Made by a program: the position numbers and the translations under genes | Assembly: GCF_000717345.1 (NCBI RefSeq) | Contig: NZ_JNZA01000037.1 | Span: 8,037-72,036, forward strand | Length of the DNA: 64,000 bases | Source of the DNA: Streptomyces lydicus | Lineage (GTDB): Bacteria; Actinomycetota; Actinomycetes; Streptomycetales; Streptomycetaceae | Direction: 5' to 3' | The notes under the pieces: generated by a model | The model's database searches: none | Seen by the model: only the letters and a program-made list of their open reading frames with translations | Told to the model about the DNA's origin: nothing | Part shown: one piece after another, positions 41,914 through 50,110 of the stretch | Numbering within the stretch: the stretch's first letter is position 1 | Layout of the letters: each line of letters starts with the position of its first letter

Positions 41914-43103
41914 CGCTCACCTCGTGCTTCGCGCGCCGCGGCGGTGCGGGCCACCGCCTGTTCCTGGCGCGCCGCGGCGCCCCTGCGCCGGTAGATCAGC
42001 GTGTCGACGAGCAGGAACCGCGCCAGGAACACCACCACCAGGCTGACCACGGTCGCCGGCACCGGCCCGATCCCGGCCTGCTCCACCAGCACCATCATCA
42101 GCGGGATCCGCGCCAGCAGGTCCGCGTTGCTGAGCGCCGCGAACCCCAGCAGCCGGCCCGCCCAGTGCCCCTGCTTCGCGCTGCGGTAGACCAGGAAGTC
42201 CAGCAGGACGAAGTTCCACAGCACCCCCAGCTGGTTCGCCAGCACCTCCGCCACCGCGTAGTGCAGCGACGTGGCGCCGGTCAGCGCCCACAGCGCCAGC
42301 AGGTTCGGTACGAACCCCGAGACCCCGATCAGCCCGAAGGCCACCATCCGGGCCCGCTTGTCGCTGCTGCGCAGTTCCGCGAGGTGCCGCAGGAACCGCA
42401 GCCCCTCGCGCACCGTCGACTTCGACTCGCCGGCGAACCGCTCCCCGAACTCGTACGGCACCTCGGCCACCCCGCGCGGCCGGCAGCGCACCGCGAGCTC
42501 CAGCAGAATCTTGTACCCCAGCGGCCGCAGCCCGCCGTCCTGCCCGGCCCCGTCCTCGCGCCCGGCGCGCTCGATCGCCTCCCGGCGGATGGCGAAGAAC
42601 CCGCTCATCGGGTCGGAGACGCCGCGCAGCAGGCGCGGGAACAGCGCCTTGGTCACCGCGGTCGACACCCCCGACACCGCCATCCGGTACCCGCCGTCCA
42701 GACCGCCCCGGCTGCCGCCGTCCGCGTACCTGCTGGCGACCACCAGCTCCGCCCCGGCCCGTTCCCCCGCCTCCACCAGCTCCGGCAGCAGCCGCGGCGG
42801 ATGCTGGAGATCGGCGTCCATCACCACGATCCACGGCGCGCTGGTCCGCGCGATCCCGGCCACCACCGCCCCGCCGAGGCCCCCTTCGGGCTCGTCCCGG
42901 TGCAGCACCGACACCGGCATCGGGCACCGCACGGCCGCCTTCTCGATCACCTCCGGGGTGTCGTCCGTCGAGTCGTCGACGAACAGCACCTCGACGTCCC
43001 ACTCCGCCGGAAGCGCCGCACACACACCGTCCAGCAACTCATCGATGTTCCCCGCCTCGTTGAACGTGGGCACGATCAACGACACCGCCGGCACGGATGC
43101 CAT
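41904..43103 (-). CDS. mppG: Polyprenol-phosphate mannose synthase-like GT2 fused to a GtrA-like membrane domain
   Basis: 399 aa. Residues 5-240 form a GT2 glycosyltransferase: IVPTFNEAGNIDELL, the nucleotide-binding VDDSTDDT and the DXD-type DADLQHPP. Residues 255-375 hold four membrane segments of the GtrA type. Such fusions make dolichol- or polyprenol-phosphate mannose from GDP-mannose and may flip it. It would feed the two membrane mannosyltransferases downstream. The literature counts three mannosyltransferases in the pathway and this is probably the one supplying donor. The ATG at 43103 has AGGAGG 4 nt upstream. It is the first gene of the cluster, and conserved element F lies 66 nt before it. 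Confidence 0.88.
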   Translation of the reverse strand: MASVPAVSLIVPTFNEAGNIDELLDGVCAALPAEWDVEVLFVDDSTDDTPEVIEKAAVRCPMPVSVLHRDEPEGGLGGAVVAGIARTSAPWIVVMDADLQHPPRLLPELVEAGERAGAELVVASRYADGGSRGGLDGGYRMAVSGVSTAVTKALFPRLLRGVSDPMSGFFAIRREAIERAGREDGAGQDGGLRPLGYKILLELAVRCRPRGVAEVPYEFGERFAGESKSTVREGLRFLRHLAELRSSDKRARMVAFGLIGVSGFVPNLLALWALTGATSLHYAVAEVLANQLGVLWNFVLLDFLVYRSAKQGHWAGRLLGFAALSNADLLARIPLMMVLVEQAGIGPVPATVVSLVVVFLARFLLVDTLIYRRRGAAARQEQAVARTAAAREARGERAA

Positions 43104-43168
43104 GGCTCCTCCTGAGGGGTCCGCAACTGTCACCACAGCAGTCACAAGAGCCCAGGAGAAACCGGAAC

Positions 43169-43199
43169 TCATCATGTTTTACGGAGAAGTCAACCTGGT
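43169..43199 (-). promoter_or_regulatory. Conserved 31-nt cluster element, copy F (before mppG)
   Basis: Plus-strand TCAT at 1-4, TTTAC at 10-14 and AAGTCAAC at 19-26; coding-strand TTGACT as in copy C. It lies in the 264-nt divergent gap between the cluster and the caspase operon, 66 nt before the mppG ATG. It is the most diverged copy. Confidence 0.5.
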
Positions 43200-43367
43200 C
43201 CCGGGCGCGTTGGCGGCCCTGACCGCCGTACGGAAGACGGGCATGTCCCCCCATGGCACCCATCTCCCGGGTGAGAGTGCGCAGTTCCCCCGCAACGGAA
43301 GGTGAGCTGTGCCACAGTGGGAGCTCTGGTATCGGTACCGGCCTCAACGGCTGTTGATCGGGGGAAA

Positions 43368-44273
43368 ATGATCACTGGTAGCGGGACGCCCCTCCCGGGT
43401 TGGCGCGGCGGCGACGGAAACGCCGCCTACCTGGACAAGACGCTGCGCCACGAGCCCATCGAGATGGCCCTCAACGAGAGCGTCAGCGGAAAGACGATCT
43501 TCCGGCTGTGGCTGCGGGCCACCCTCGCGTCGATCGTCGTCTCCGCGATCCCCGGCTTCATCGGCATCCTCACGCTCATGGCGAGCGTGGGCCAGCAGTC
43601 GTCGGACTCGTTCGGCTACGGCGGGTCCGACGCCGGATCCAGCGGCAGCTCCGGCTCCGGCTGGCTGGTGTTCGCCTCCTTCGCCTCGTTTGTCGTGTTC
43701 TGGGTCGTCCTGCTCATGAGCCGGCTGCCCGAGCCGGTCGCCGAATGGCGGGTCCTGCTGGCCGACCGCCCCGACCGGGCACCCGCGGTCTACGCCACGA
43801 TCGTCCAGACGCTGAGCTCCCGCCGCTACCCCCTCGCCCCCAAGGGCCTGGGCACCCGCGTCACGCTCAACGACCCGCCGTACACCGCCTACGTCTCCGT
43901 CTTCAACTACGGCAGCAGCCTCTACCTCGGCTGGATGATGTGGCGTTCGCGCCGCGGCACGGAGCTGATGGGCCAGTTCATCGGGGACTTCTTCCGCACG
44001 CTCAAGGGCGAGAACGGCATCGAGCACCAGCTGCTGCGCAGCGAGGGCGCCCGCGCGATGCGGGAGGCCGTCCACCTCGCCTGCCGCGAGGGCCTGATGG
44101 TCGCCGTCGACGGAACACCGGTCGCGACCGCACCGGCCGCCGCGCCCGCCGCGGGCGCCACCCCGCCGCCCCCTGCCGTCCCGCCCGTCGTTCCGCCCGC
44201 CCCCACCAAGGTGCCGCAGCCCGCCCCCGAGGCGCAGCCGCGGCCCGCCGGCGAGGCCGACCCCGCGGGATGA
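43368..44273 (+). CDS. Membrane protein of unknown function, first gene of a caspase-like operon
   Basis: 301 aa from the ATG at 43368, with GGGGG just upstream. About 45 cytoplasmic residues precede two strongly hydrophobic segments (about residues 47-77 and 93-118). Between them is a Gly/Ser-rich external stretch (YGGSDAGSSGSSGSG). The remaining C-terminal half is soluble and ends in a Pro/Ala tail of about 65 residues. No recognisable enzyme motif. Its stop overlaps the next start (ATGA), so it works with the following gene. In predicted caspase conflict systems a membrane component often accompanies the effector, but its role here is not known. Confidence 0.75.
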   Translation: MITGSGTPLPGWRGGDGNAAYLDKTLRHEPIEMALNESVSGKTIFRLWLRATLASIVVSAIPGFIGILTLMASVGQQSSDSFGYGGSDAGSSGSSGSGWLVFASFASFVVFWVVLLMSRLPEPVAEWRVLLADRPDRAPAVYATIVQTLSSRRYPLAPKGLGTRVTLNDPPYTAYVSVFNYGSSLYLGWMMWRSRRGTELMGQFIGDFFRTLKGENGIEHQLLRSEGARAMREAVHLACREGLMVAVDGTPVATAPAAAPAAGATPPPPAVPPVVPPAPTKVPQPAPEAQPRPAGEADPAG

Positions 44274-45421
44274 GCGTGCTGTCCACCACCGGGCCCTCGG
44301 GAGCATGGGCCTGGGCCGGGCTCCGGCTGGAACCGGAACCGGCGATGTCCGAGAACGGCGCCCACCTCGGCCTGCCCGAAGACCAGCGGCGCCTGGAGGC
44401 CGCGACGCTCGAACAGGTCTGGCTCTCCCGGCAGTGGCTGCCGGACGGCCGGGCCTTCGAGCTGCGCTACGCCACCGCCCCGGACGCCGGGGTGACCTGC
44501 ACCCTGCTGTGCCGGACGCACGGAGCGGACGCCCGGTCGGCGTCCGCCGCCGCGCTCGCCCTGCGCGACGCCCTGGCCGACACGCCCCGGCACGTACGGG
44601 CCGATCCGGTCGAGGACAGCGCCGAACTGCACGCGGCCCTGGTCCCGTTCGCCGGGACGCCGGCCGGCCTCGCCGAGGTCCGCAAGCGCCTCTCCTGGGC
44701 GTGGCTGCAGCGCCGCGACACCGACTTCCCGCTCGGCGTGGCCTTCACCCCGCTCGTCGGGGAGGCCGTCAGCTGGGAGCCGGTGTGGGAGGCGCTGGCC
44801 CGCGAGCGCACCCGCACGGTGGTCGGCATCTGCCTGGAGCCGTATGCGCCCCCGCAGGAGCTGCTCGGCTACCTCCGCTACCTCACCCAGGAGTACGGCC
44901 GGCTCGCCCAACCGGGCCGGCCCAGCCCGGTGTTCACCCAGTACATCGCGCCCGACCCGTTCGCCGTGCACGCGGCGGCTCGCTACGGGGAAGCGCTGGC
45001 CGCCTGCGCGGGCCGCGCCTACCGCCTGCGGATCTCGCTCGCCGGCGAGGCGGCGGCCCCGCTGCCGCTCGCCGAGTTGCTCGCCGCCACCGTCGCACCG
45101 GCCACCGCCGCCCCCAGCGGCGCGGTCGCCCGCGTGGTGCCGCCGCACGAGGCGGCGGCCGCCTGGGCCGGCCTCTCCGGGATGCAGCACACCTGGCTCG
45201 ACACCACCTACCGGCAGGAGGTGCCGCAGCCGCTCGGCGGCTGGGAGCAGATCCTCGCCGACCTGGTCGACGTACCGCAGGCGTCGGCCGCCTTCCGCTT
45301 CCCGTACGAGATCCCGGGCCGCCCCCCGCTGTTCAGCACGGCGCGGCGGGGGGCCGGGCCGGCCCCCGGCGGGAGCACCGCCCCCGCCGGCGGCCGCGAC
45401 CCGTACGCCCCGCGGTTCTGA
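44270..45421 (+). CDS. Conserved-looking protein of unknown function, second gene of the caspase-like operon
   Basis: 383 aa starting in the ATGA overlap with the membrane protein gene. It is soluble, with no signal peptide, membrane segment or known catalytic motif. It has well-packed alternating strands and helices through about residue 350 and a Gly/Pro-rich tail. Its codon use and the coupling to both neighbours show it is real. It is followed 38 nt later by the EACC1-like gene. A regulatory or adaptor role between the sensor and the caspase effector would fit the operon, but nothing in the sequence proves it. Confidence 0.7.
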   Translation: MSVLSTTGPSGAWAWAGLRLEPEPAMSENGAHLGLPEDQRRLEAATLEQVWLSRQWLPDGRAFELRYATAPDAGVTCTLLCRTHGADARSASAAALALRDALADTPRHVRADPVEDSAELHAALVPFAGTPAGLAEVRKRLSWAWLQRRDTDFPLGVAFTPLVGEAVSWEPVWEALARERTRTVVGICLEPYAPPQELLGYLRYLTQEYGRLAQPGRPSPVFTQYIAPDPFAVHAAARYGEALAACAGRAYRLRISLAGEAAAPLPLAELLAATVAPATAAPSGAVARVVPPHEAAAAWAGLSGMQHTWLDTTYRQEVPQPLGGWEQILADLVDVPQASAAFRFPYEIPGRPPLFSTARRGAGPAPGGSTAPAGGRDPYAPRF

Positions 45422-45459
45422 CCCCCGCCCGCCCCCGACCTCCGGAGCACCGCACCGTC

Positions 45460-45840
45460 ATGACCACTCTCACCTTTGCCTTCGACGGACCGGCGGACGA
45501 CGCCGACGGCCTGGCCCAGTCGCTCGCCGAGTGGCTGAACGACGACGAGGACCTCACCGGCTCGGCCCGGCTGCGCATGGTCCCGCCCGCACCCGGCCAC
45601 CAGGGCGGGCTCGCGGACGCGGCGGAGGTGCTGGGCGCGGTCGGCCCGGTACTGGAGGCGGTGGTCAGCGCCGTGGCGGTGTGGCTCGCCCAGCGGGCCA
45701 GGTCCCGGCGGATCAGCTTCAAGGTGACCCGGCCGGACGGCACCGCCCTCGAACTCTCGGCCGGCAGCCCCGAGGACGCCGCCGCCGTGGAGCAGCAGCT
45801 GCGCCGCTTCCTGGAGCCGGGTTCCGGTGACGGGAGCTGA
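45460..45840 (+). CDS. EACC1-like small protein (effector-associated constant component)
   Basis: 126 aa. The order of features fits the effector-associated constant component proteins described in actinobacterial conflict systems. These have a short beta-strand N-terminus, a central amphipathic or hydrophobic helix (VLEAVVSAVAVWLAQRAR) and a C-terminal strand-rich part ending in DAAAVEQQLRRFLE. Those proteins are encoded directly before trypsin- or caspase-like effectors. Here the 3' end overlaps the caspase-like gene by 14 bp, exactly that arrangement. It is probably a structural or signalling partner of the peptidase. Family placement rests on pattern and context and is less sure than the caspase call. 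Confidence 0.6.
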   Translation: MTTLTFAFDGPADDADGLAQSLAEWLNDDEDLTGSARLRMVPPAPGHQGGLADAAEVLGAVGPVLEAVVSAVAVWLAQRARSRRISFKVTRPDGTALELSAGSPEDAAAVEQQLRRFLEPGSGDGS

Positions 45841-46957
45841 GCCACCGGCCGTCTCCCCGGTGCCCTGGCCGCCGCTGGTCCCCTCGCCGCGGCGGTCGGC
45901 CGCCGTCCTGGTGGGCACCGCCACCCACGTCGTGCCCAGCACCCTGCTGCCGCTCCCGCAGGCCGCCGGCAGCGTCGCCGCGCTCGCCGACGCGCTCACC
46001 GGCCCGTCGGGCGGCTTCGATCCCGCCGCGGTCCACCGCCGGGTCGACCCGCGGACCCCGGCCGACGTCTTCCGGCTGCTGCCGGCGCCCGCCGGCGACC
46101 CCCTCGACGTGCTGCTCTTCTACTTCGCCGGCCACGGGCTGCGCGGCGCGGACAAGCGGCTGTGCCTGGCCCTGCCCGGCTCGGTGGACGACGGCCGGCG
46201 CACCGAGCGCACCGCACTGCCGGTCACGGCCGTCTTCCAGGCCATGCGGCAGGTGCGCGCCGAGTACCGGATCGCCGTCCTGGACTGCTGCTTCGCCGGG
46301 CTGGCGCTGGACGCGCCCGACGCGTCCGACATCCACCTGCTGGTCGCCGCCGGCCGCGGGAAGCGGGCCTTCACCCCCGAGGACCACACCCGCACCGGCT
46401 TCACCACCGCCCTGCTCCGCCTGCTCACCGAGGGCGTCCCGGACGGACCCGAACACCTCGACCTCACCACGCTCTACCGGCACCTGGCCGTCACCCTCCC
46501 GGCCGCCCGCCTCCCCGAGCCCCTGCAACGCGCCTTCAACGCCACCGGCGACCTCGCCCTGTTCCGCAACCCGGCCCACGGCACCGCGCACACCCGCCCG
46601 GGGCTGCTCGCCCGCGCCCGCTTCGCGGACCAGGTGAAGGCCCTGGGACTGGCCGGCCGCCCCAGGCGCCTCGCCCAGGCGGCCCGGCTGTTCGAGGCCG
46701 TCGCCCGCGACGCCGCCGCGCACCTCGGGCCCGTCGACCCGGACACCCTCCGCTTCCGCCACGTCCACGCCTCCGCCCTCGGCGAGGCCGGCGACCCGTA
46801 CACCGCCTGCGCCCTCCTGGAACGGACCCTCACCGACTGGCAGCCGCTGGCCCCGCCGGACGACCCCGCCCTGGCCGCCGCCCGGGCCAGCCTCCACCAC
46901 TGGCGCACGGCCCTGCCGCACCCGCGGCCCCCGGACCACGAGGCGAGCCTCACCTGA
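45827..46957 (+). CDS. Caspase-like (peptidase C14 / metacaspase) protein
   Basis: 376 aa from a GTG at 45827. The caspase-like domain covers about residues 20-240. The catalytic His lies in FYFAGHGL (H103) and the nucleophile in VLDCCFAG (C154/C155), each after a hydrophobic core strand, as in metacaspases. The C-terminal 110 residues are helical (ARARFADQVKALGLAG, then repeated helix pairs) and resemble a TPR-like scaffold. The gene overlaps the EACC1-like gene and closes the operon. Such proteins are predicted effectors of phage-defence or programmed-death systems. Which signal triggers it is not visible. The peptidase fold and dyad are clear. Confidence 0.85.
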   Translation: MTGAEPPAVSPVPWPPLVPSPRRSAAVLVGTATHVVPSTLLPLPQAAGSVAALADALTGPSGGFDPAAVHRRVDPRTPADVFRLLPAPAGDPLDVLLFYFAGHGLRGADKRLCLALPGSVDDGRRTERTALPVTAVFQAMRQVRAEYRIAVLDCCFAGLALDAPDASDIHLLVAAGRGKRAFTPEDHTRTGFTTALLRLLTEGVPDGPEHLDLTTLYRHLAVTLPAARLPEPLQRAFNATGDLALFRNPAHGTAHTRPGLLARARFADQVKALGLAGRPRRLAQAARLFEAVARDAAAHLGPVDPDTLRFRHVHASALGEAGDPYTACALLERTLTDWQPLAPPDDPALAAARASLHHWRTALPHPRPPDHEASLT

Positions 46958-46968
46958 TACCTGACGGC

Positions 46969-46996
46969 GCGCGGCCGCTTCCCCCCCCGGCCGCGC
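46969..46996. terminator. Hairpin between convergent caspase-like and DoxX-like genes
   Basis: Arms GCGCGGCCG and CGGCCGCGC (9 bp) surround a 10-nt loop. It lies between the convergent stops at 46957 and 47000, so it could end both transcripts. Confidence 0.6.
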
Positions 46997-46999
46997 GGG

Positions 47000-47449
47000 C
47001 TACCGGAAGAGCCCGAGGGCCCCGTCGAGCGACCAGCTCTGCCAGCTCACGGCGCCCAGGGCCGCCAGCGAGATCAACGCCATCATCAGGTTCTGTCCCT
47101 GCTCCGCCCAGTCGTGGATCATCAGCACCAGGTAGACCAGATTGAGCGCCGCCCCCGCGACCAGGGCGATCGGGGACAGCAGGCCGAGGACGAGCCCGAG
47201 ACCGAGCGCCAGCTCCGCGTAGGCGACGACGTACGCCATCAGCCGGGGGCGGGGCTTCACCAGCCGGTCGAAGCCCGTGCGGACCACCCGCCAGCGGTGC
47301 TTGTCGGCGATGCCCGCCGCCCAGGTGATGCCGCCACCGGCGAACCAGGTCTTCTTGTCCTTGTGGCGCCAGCTCTCCAGCCACCACAGGCCCAGCCCGA
47401 TGCGGAGGACGGCGCACCACTCGGCACCGCTGAGCCAGATCGTCTGCAT
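47000..47449 (-). CDS. DoxX-family small membrane protein
   Basis: 149 aa with four membrane segments, the DoxX/DoxD fold: RIGLGLWWLESW near the N-terminus, VVAYAELALGLGLVLGL, then LNLVYLVLMIHDW. Family members are membrane components of quinone or redox systems with poorly known roles. The start at 47449 has GGGGG 6 nt upstream. It is divergent from the amidohydrolase and shares a 192-nt intergenic region containing two operator-like palindromes, so the pair is probably co-regulated. Confidence 0.8.
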   Translation of the reverse strand: MQTIWLSGAEWCAVLRIGLGLWWLESWRHKDKKTWFAGGGITWAAGIADKHRWRVVRTGFDRLVKPRPRLMAYVVAYAELALGLGLVLGLLSPIALVAGAALNLVYLVLMIHDWAEQGQNLMMALISLAALGAVSWQSWSLDGALGLFR

Positions 47450-47474
47450 GCTGCCCCCTTCGACCCGCCACCTG

Positions 47475-47495
47475 GAACTGACACTCCGTCAGTTC
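47475..47495. promoter_or_regulatory. Operator-like palindrome before the DoxX-like gene
   Basis: GAACTGAC and GTCAGTTC are perfect 8-bp arms around 5 nt, 25 nt before the DoxX-like ATG. The 15-nt core CTGAC-n5-GTCAG has the same length and ends as the site at 47578-47592. It is the kind of site bound by TetR-family repressors. Confidence 0.5.
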
Positions 47496-47577
47496 AGCGG
47501 ACGCCGGCCCGTCCCCGCAAGGGGTGGAGTTCCCGGCATCGCCTTGTCGTCGCACGGCCGACCCCATAACCTCGAAA

Positions 47578-47592
47578 CTGATGGATCGTCAG
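47578..47592. promoter_or_regulatory. Operator-like partial palindrome before the amidohydrolase gene
   Basis: CTGATGGATCGTCAG matches the ends (CTGA...GTCAG) and length of the DoxX-side palindrome. It lies 49 nt before the amidohydrolase GTG. One operator per divergent gene is a common arrangement. Confidence 0.45.
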
Positions 47593-47641
47593 AAACCGTG
47601 CAACCGGGCGGGACGCGCCGCCACGCAGTTGGGGGTACAGG

Positions 47642-48877
47642 GTGATCAGCAACGAGAGCGGCACAGCGGAGCTTCCCAAGGTCATCAGCGTGGACGATCA
47701 CGTGATCGAGCCCGCGCACCTCTTCGAGACCTGGCTCCCGAAGAAGTACCGGGACCAGGGGCCGAAGCCCTTCACCGCCGGCATCGGTGGGCTGGAGTAC
47801 GTGGCCGGCAAGTACCGCTTCAGCACCGACCCGGACGGCCAGATCACCGACTGGTGGGAGTACGAGGGCCTGCTCTTCCCGTACAAGCGCATCATCGCCG
47901 CCGTCGGCTTCTCCCGCGACGAGATGACCCTCGACGGGATCACCCGCGAGCAGATGCGCCGCGGCTGCTGGGACCCCAAGGCCCGGCTGGCCGACATGGA
48001 CGTCAACCACGTCGAGGCGTCGCTCTGCTTCCCGACGTTCCCCCGTTTCTGCGGCCAGACCTTCGCCGAGGCCGCGGACAAGGAGGTCGGCCTCGCCTGC
48101 GTGCGGGCGTACAACGACTGGATGGTGGAGGAGTGGTGCGGGGACAGCGGCGGCCGGCTCATTCCGCTCTGCCTCATCCCGCTGTGGGACATCGACCTGG
48201 CGGTCGCCGAGATCCGCCGCAACGCCGCCCGCGGGGTCCGGGCGGTCACCTTCAGCGAAATCCCCACCTACCTCGGACTGCCCTCCATCCACTCCGGGTA
48301 CTGGGACCCCTTCTTCGCGGCGTGCCAGGAGACCGGCACGGTCGTGAACATGCACATCGGCTCGTCCTCGCAGATGCCGGCCGCCTCACCGGACGCGCCG
48401 CCCGCGGTCCAGGCGTCCCTGAGTTTCAACAACGCCATGGCCTCGATGATGGACTTCCTCTTCTCCGGCGTCCTGGTGAAGTTCCCCCGCCTCAAACTGG
48501 CTTATAGCGAGGGTCAGATGGGCTGGATTCCGTACGCCCTGGAACGCGCCGACGACGTATGGGAGGAGCACCGCGCCTGGGGCGGGGTGCAGGACCTCAT
48601 CCCCGAGCCTCCGTCGACGTACTACTACCGGCAGGTCTTCTGCTGCTTCTTCCGCGACAAGCACGGCATCGACGCGATCGAGAAGGTCGGCGTCGACAAC
48701 GCGACCTTCGAGACCGACTATCCGCACGTCGACTCCACCTGGCCGCATACGAAGCAGGTCGCGGCCGACCACGTGGCCGGCCTCCCGCAGGACGTGACCT
48801 ACAAAATCCTCCGCGGCAACGCCATTCGGATGCTGGACCTTCCGTTCGACCGCGATCGGACGGCGGCCGGCGCCTGA
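47642..48877 (+). CDS. Amidohydrolase-family metal-dependent hydrolase or decarboxylase
   Basis: 411 aa from a GTG at 47642. It belongs to the amidohydrolase-2 (TIM-barrel) family: metal-binding D-x-H in SVDDHVIEP near the N-terminus, VNMHIGSSS in the barrel and the late acidic motif ETDYPHVDSTWP near residue 360. Close Streptomyces and Mycobacterium relatives are annotated only as amidohydrolases and are thought to act on aromatic or steroid-like compounds. Substrate unknown here. It is divergent from the DoxX-like gene with shared operator-like sites. No link to the peptide cluster is evident. Confidence 0.85.
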   Translation: MISNESGTAELPKVISVDDHVIEPAHLFETWLPKKYRDQGPKPFTAGIGGLEYVAGKYRFSTDPDGQITDWWEYEGLLFPYKRIIAAVGFSRDEMTLDGITREQMRRGCWDPKARLADMDVNHVEASLCFPTFPRFCGQTFAEAADKEVGLACVRAYNDWMVEEWCGDSGGRLIPLCLIPLWDIDLAVAEIRRNAARGVRAVTFSEIPTYLGLPSIHSGYWDPFFAACQETGTVVNMHIGSSSQMPAASPDAPPAVQASLSFNNAMASMMDFLFSGVLVKFPRLKLAYSEGQMGWIPYALERADDVWEEHRAWGGVQDLIPEPPSTYYYRQVFCCFFRDKHGIDAIEKVGVDNATFETDYPHVDSTWPHTKQVAADHVAGLPQDVTYKILRGNAIRMLDLPFDRDRTAAGA

Positions 48878-48984
48878 CGCCGATATCGGCGGCGGGATTC
48901 CTGCGGCGGTGGGAACCGGGAATTCCGCACGCGAGCCGGCCGCGCCCGGTTTTCTCGCCTTCCTTGTGCCGGGCGGCCCGGCGC

Positions 48985-49773
48985 TCACCACCTTTCCAGG
49001 GGAGTGGTGAACAGCAATTCCGTGCGATCGCCGGGCAGGATGACGTCGGAAACGTCCACCGCGCGGTCATCGATGTCGTACGAGGTTTTCCGGAGCACCA
49101 GCACCGAGGTGCCGGACGGCAGCTCCAGCTCTTCCGCCTCTTCGGGGGTCGGCGGGCGGGCGGTGACCCGCTCCTCGACGCGGTCCACCTCGATTCCCAC
49201 GGTGCGGAGCTGGTGGTGCGTGCCGCCCGGCCACGGCTCCTTGGTCTCGTCCAGAAGGTCGGGATTCCCGGCGATCCGGTCGTGGACGAGATACGACGTC
49301 GCGAGCTGGAAAGGGGCCGTCTCGGCCGCGTACCGCGTGCGGTAGCTGCGTTCGAGGAGGGTGGCGCCTTCCGCGATGCCGAAGGCCCGGGCGAGTTCCT
49401 CGGTGGCCGTGACCTCGCGGTAGGAGGCGGAAAAGACCAGATCCTCGCCCCGCAGGCCGGTTTCGTGCTCGGTGGCGCCCGTCTCGGCGCGCTCCTTCAG
49501 CGGCACCCGGGCACGGTTCTTTTCCCACTGGTGCCGCATATTCGTGCGCAGCGTCTTCGTACGGGGACGGCGCACGAACAGCCCCGCTTCATGCCGTCTC
49601 TCGATGAGCCCTTCGTCGTGGAGAACCCCCAGTGCGTCGCGGACCGCGGGCACGCTCTTCCGGAATTCCTTTGCCAGGGCCGTCTCCGAAGGCAAGCGTT
49701 CACCGGGCTTCAGCCGACCCGCGCGGATGGACTTCCGGAGGGTGTCTGCGATCGGCTCGTATGCCGGTGCCAT
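48985..49773 (-). CDS. GntR/HutC-family transcriptional regulator with UTRA domain
   Basis: 262 aa. The N-terminal GntR winged helix covers residues 5-70 (SIRAGRLKPGERLPSETALA, then VRDALGVLHDEGLIERR). The C-terminal 180 residues form a UTRA ligand-binding domain (LERSYRTRYA, then SYLVHDRIAG and TSVLVLRKTSYD). HutC-type regulators bind small metabolites and usually act as repressors. It is convergent with the amidohydrolase gene (107-nt gap) and stands alone. Ligand and targets are unknown; it need not control its neighbours. Confidence 0.9.
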   Translation of the reverse strand: MAPAYEPIADTLRKSIRAGRLKPGERLPSETALAKEFRKSVPAVRDALGVLHDEGLIERRHEAGLFVRRPRTKTLRTNMRHQWEKNRARVPLKERAETGATEHETGLRGEDLVFSASYREVTATEELARAFGIAEGATLLERSYRTRYAAETAPFQLATSYLVHDRIAGNPDLLDETKEPWPGGTHHQLRTVGIEVDRVEERVTARPPTPEEAEELELPSGTSVLVLRKTSYDIDDRAVDVSDVILPGDRTELLFTTPLERW

Positions 49774-50066
49774 GGGTGTTCACCGTTCCGTTCCTCGGAC
49801 GGCGTGGACGGGCCGCCTCAATGCGCAGCATAGGCGTCGGCACAACGAATAGCGCCCGGCCGGGATATCCGGCGGGGAATGAGCCGGCGGCACTCACCGG
49901 GCCGGCGGAACGGGCCGTTCCGGCCCCCGGTGTTCGCGCGCCGGGAGCATGAAAACGCCCGATCGCTGGCGACGGGGGATGCACCAGCGATCGGGCTATG
50001 GCCAAGAGTAGCAAAGGCTGCTGCTGCAACGGGAGTCAACTGCTGCATTAATTCGTGGAGTTGTGA
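49774..50066. other. Intergenic region between the GntR gene and the NTPase-WD40 gene
   Basis: About 290 nt without a convincing gene. It holds one strong hairpin (49957-49996). A 76-codon minus-strand frame (49818-50048) runs through that hairpin and has no family similarity or ribosome site, so it is not called. The GntR promoter should lie in the first 100 nt, but no clear consensus is seen. Confidence 0.6.
49957..49996 (-). terminator. Distal terminator of the NTPase-WD40 gene
   Basis: Perfect 13-bp arms (49957-49969 and 49984-49996, GCCCGATCGCTGG and its complement) surround a 14-nt loop. Read on the minus strand the stem is followed by CGTTTTC, giving a short U-run, so it fits an intrinsic terminator for the leftward NTPase-WD40 transcript. 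Confidence 0.65.
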
Positions 50067-50110
50067 GCGGAGTCACGCGGTCCGGCTCCGGTCGGACCGC
50101 GTGACTCCGC
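50067..50110 (-). terminator. Very long perfect stem at the stop codon of the NTPase-WD40 gene
   Basis: Perfect 18-bp arms (50067-50084 and 50093-50110) surround an 8-nt loop. The stem begins within the TAG stop codon of the leftward gene. No U-run follows. It probably acts in termination or 3'-end protection together with the second stem about 70 nt on. Confidence 0.7.

Noticed and set aside
49818..50048. 76-codon minus-strand frame between the GntR and NTPase-WD40 genes
   Set aside because: It runs through a 13-bp perfect stem, lacks a ribosome site and has no family look.
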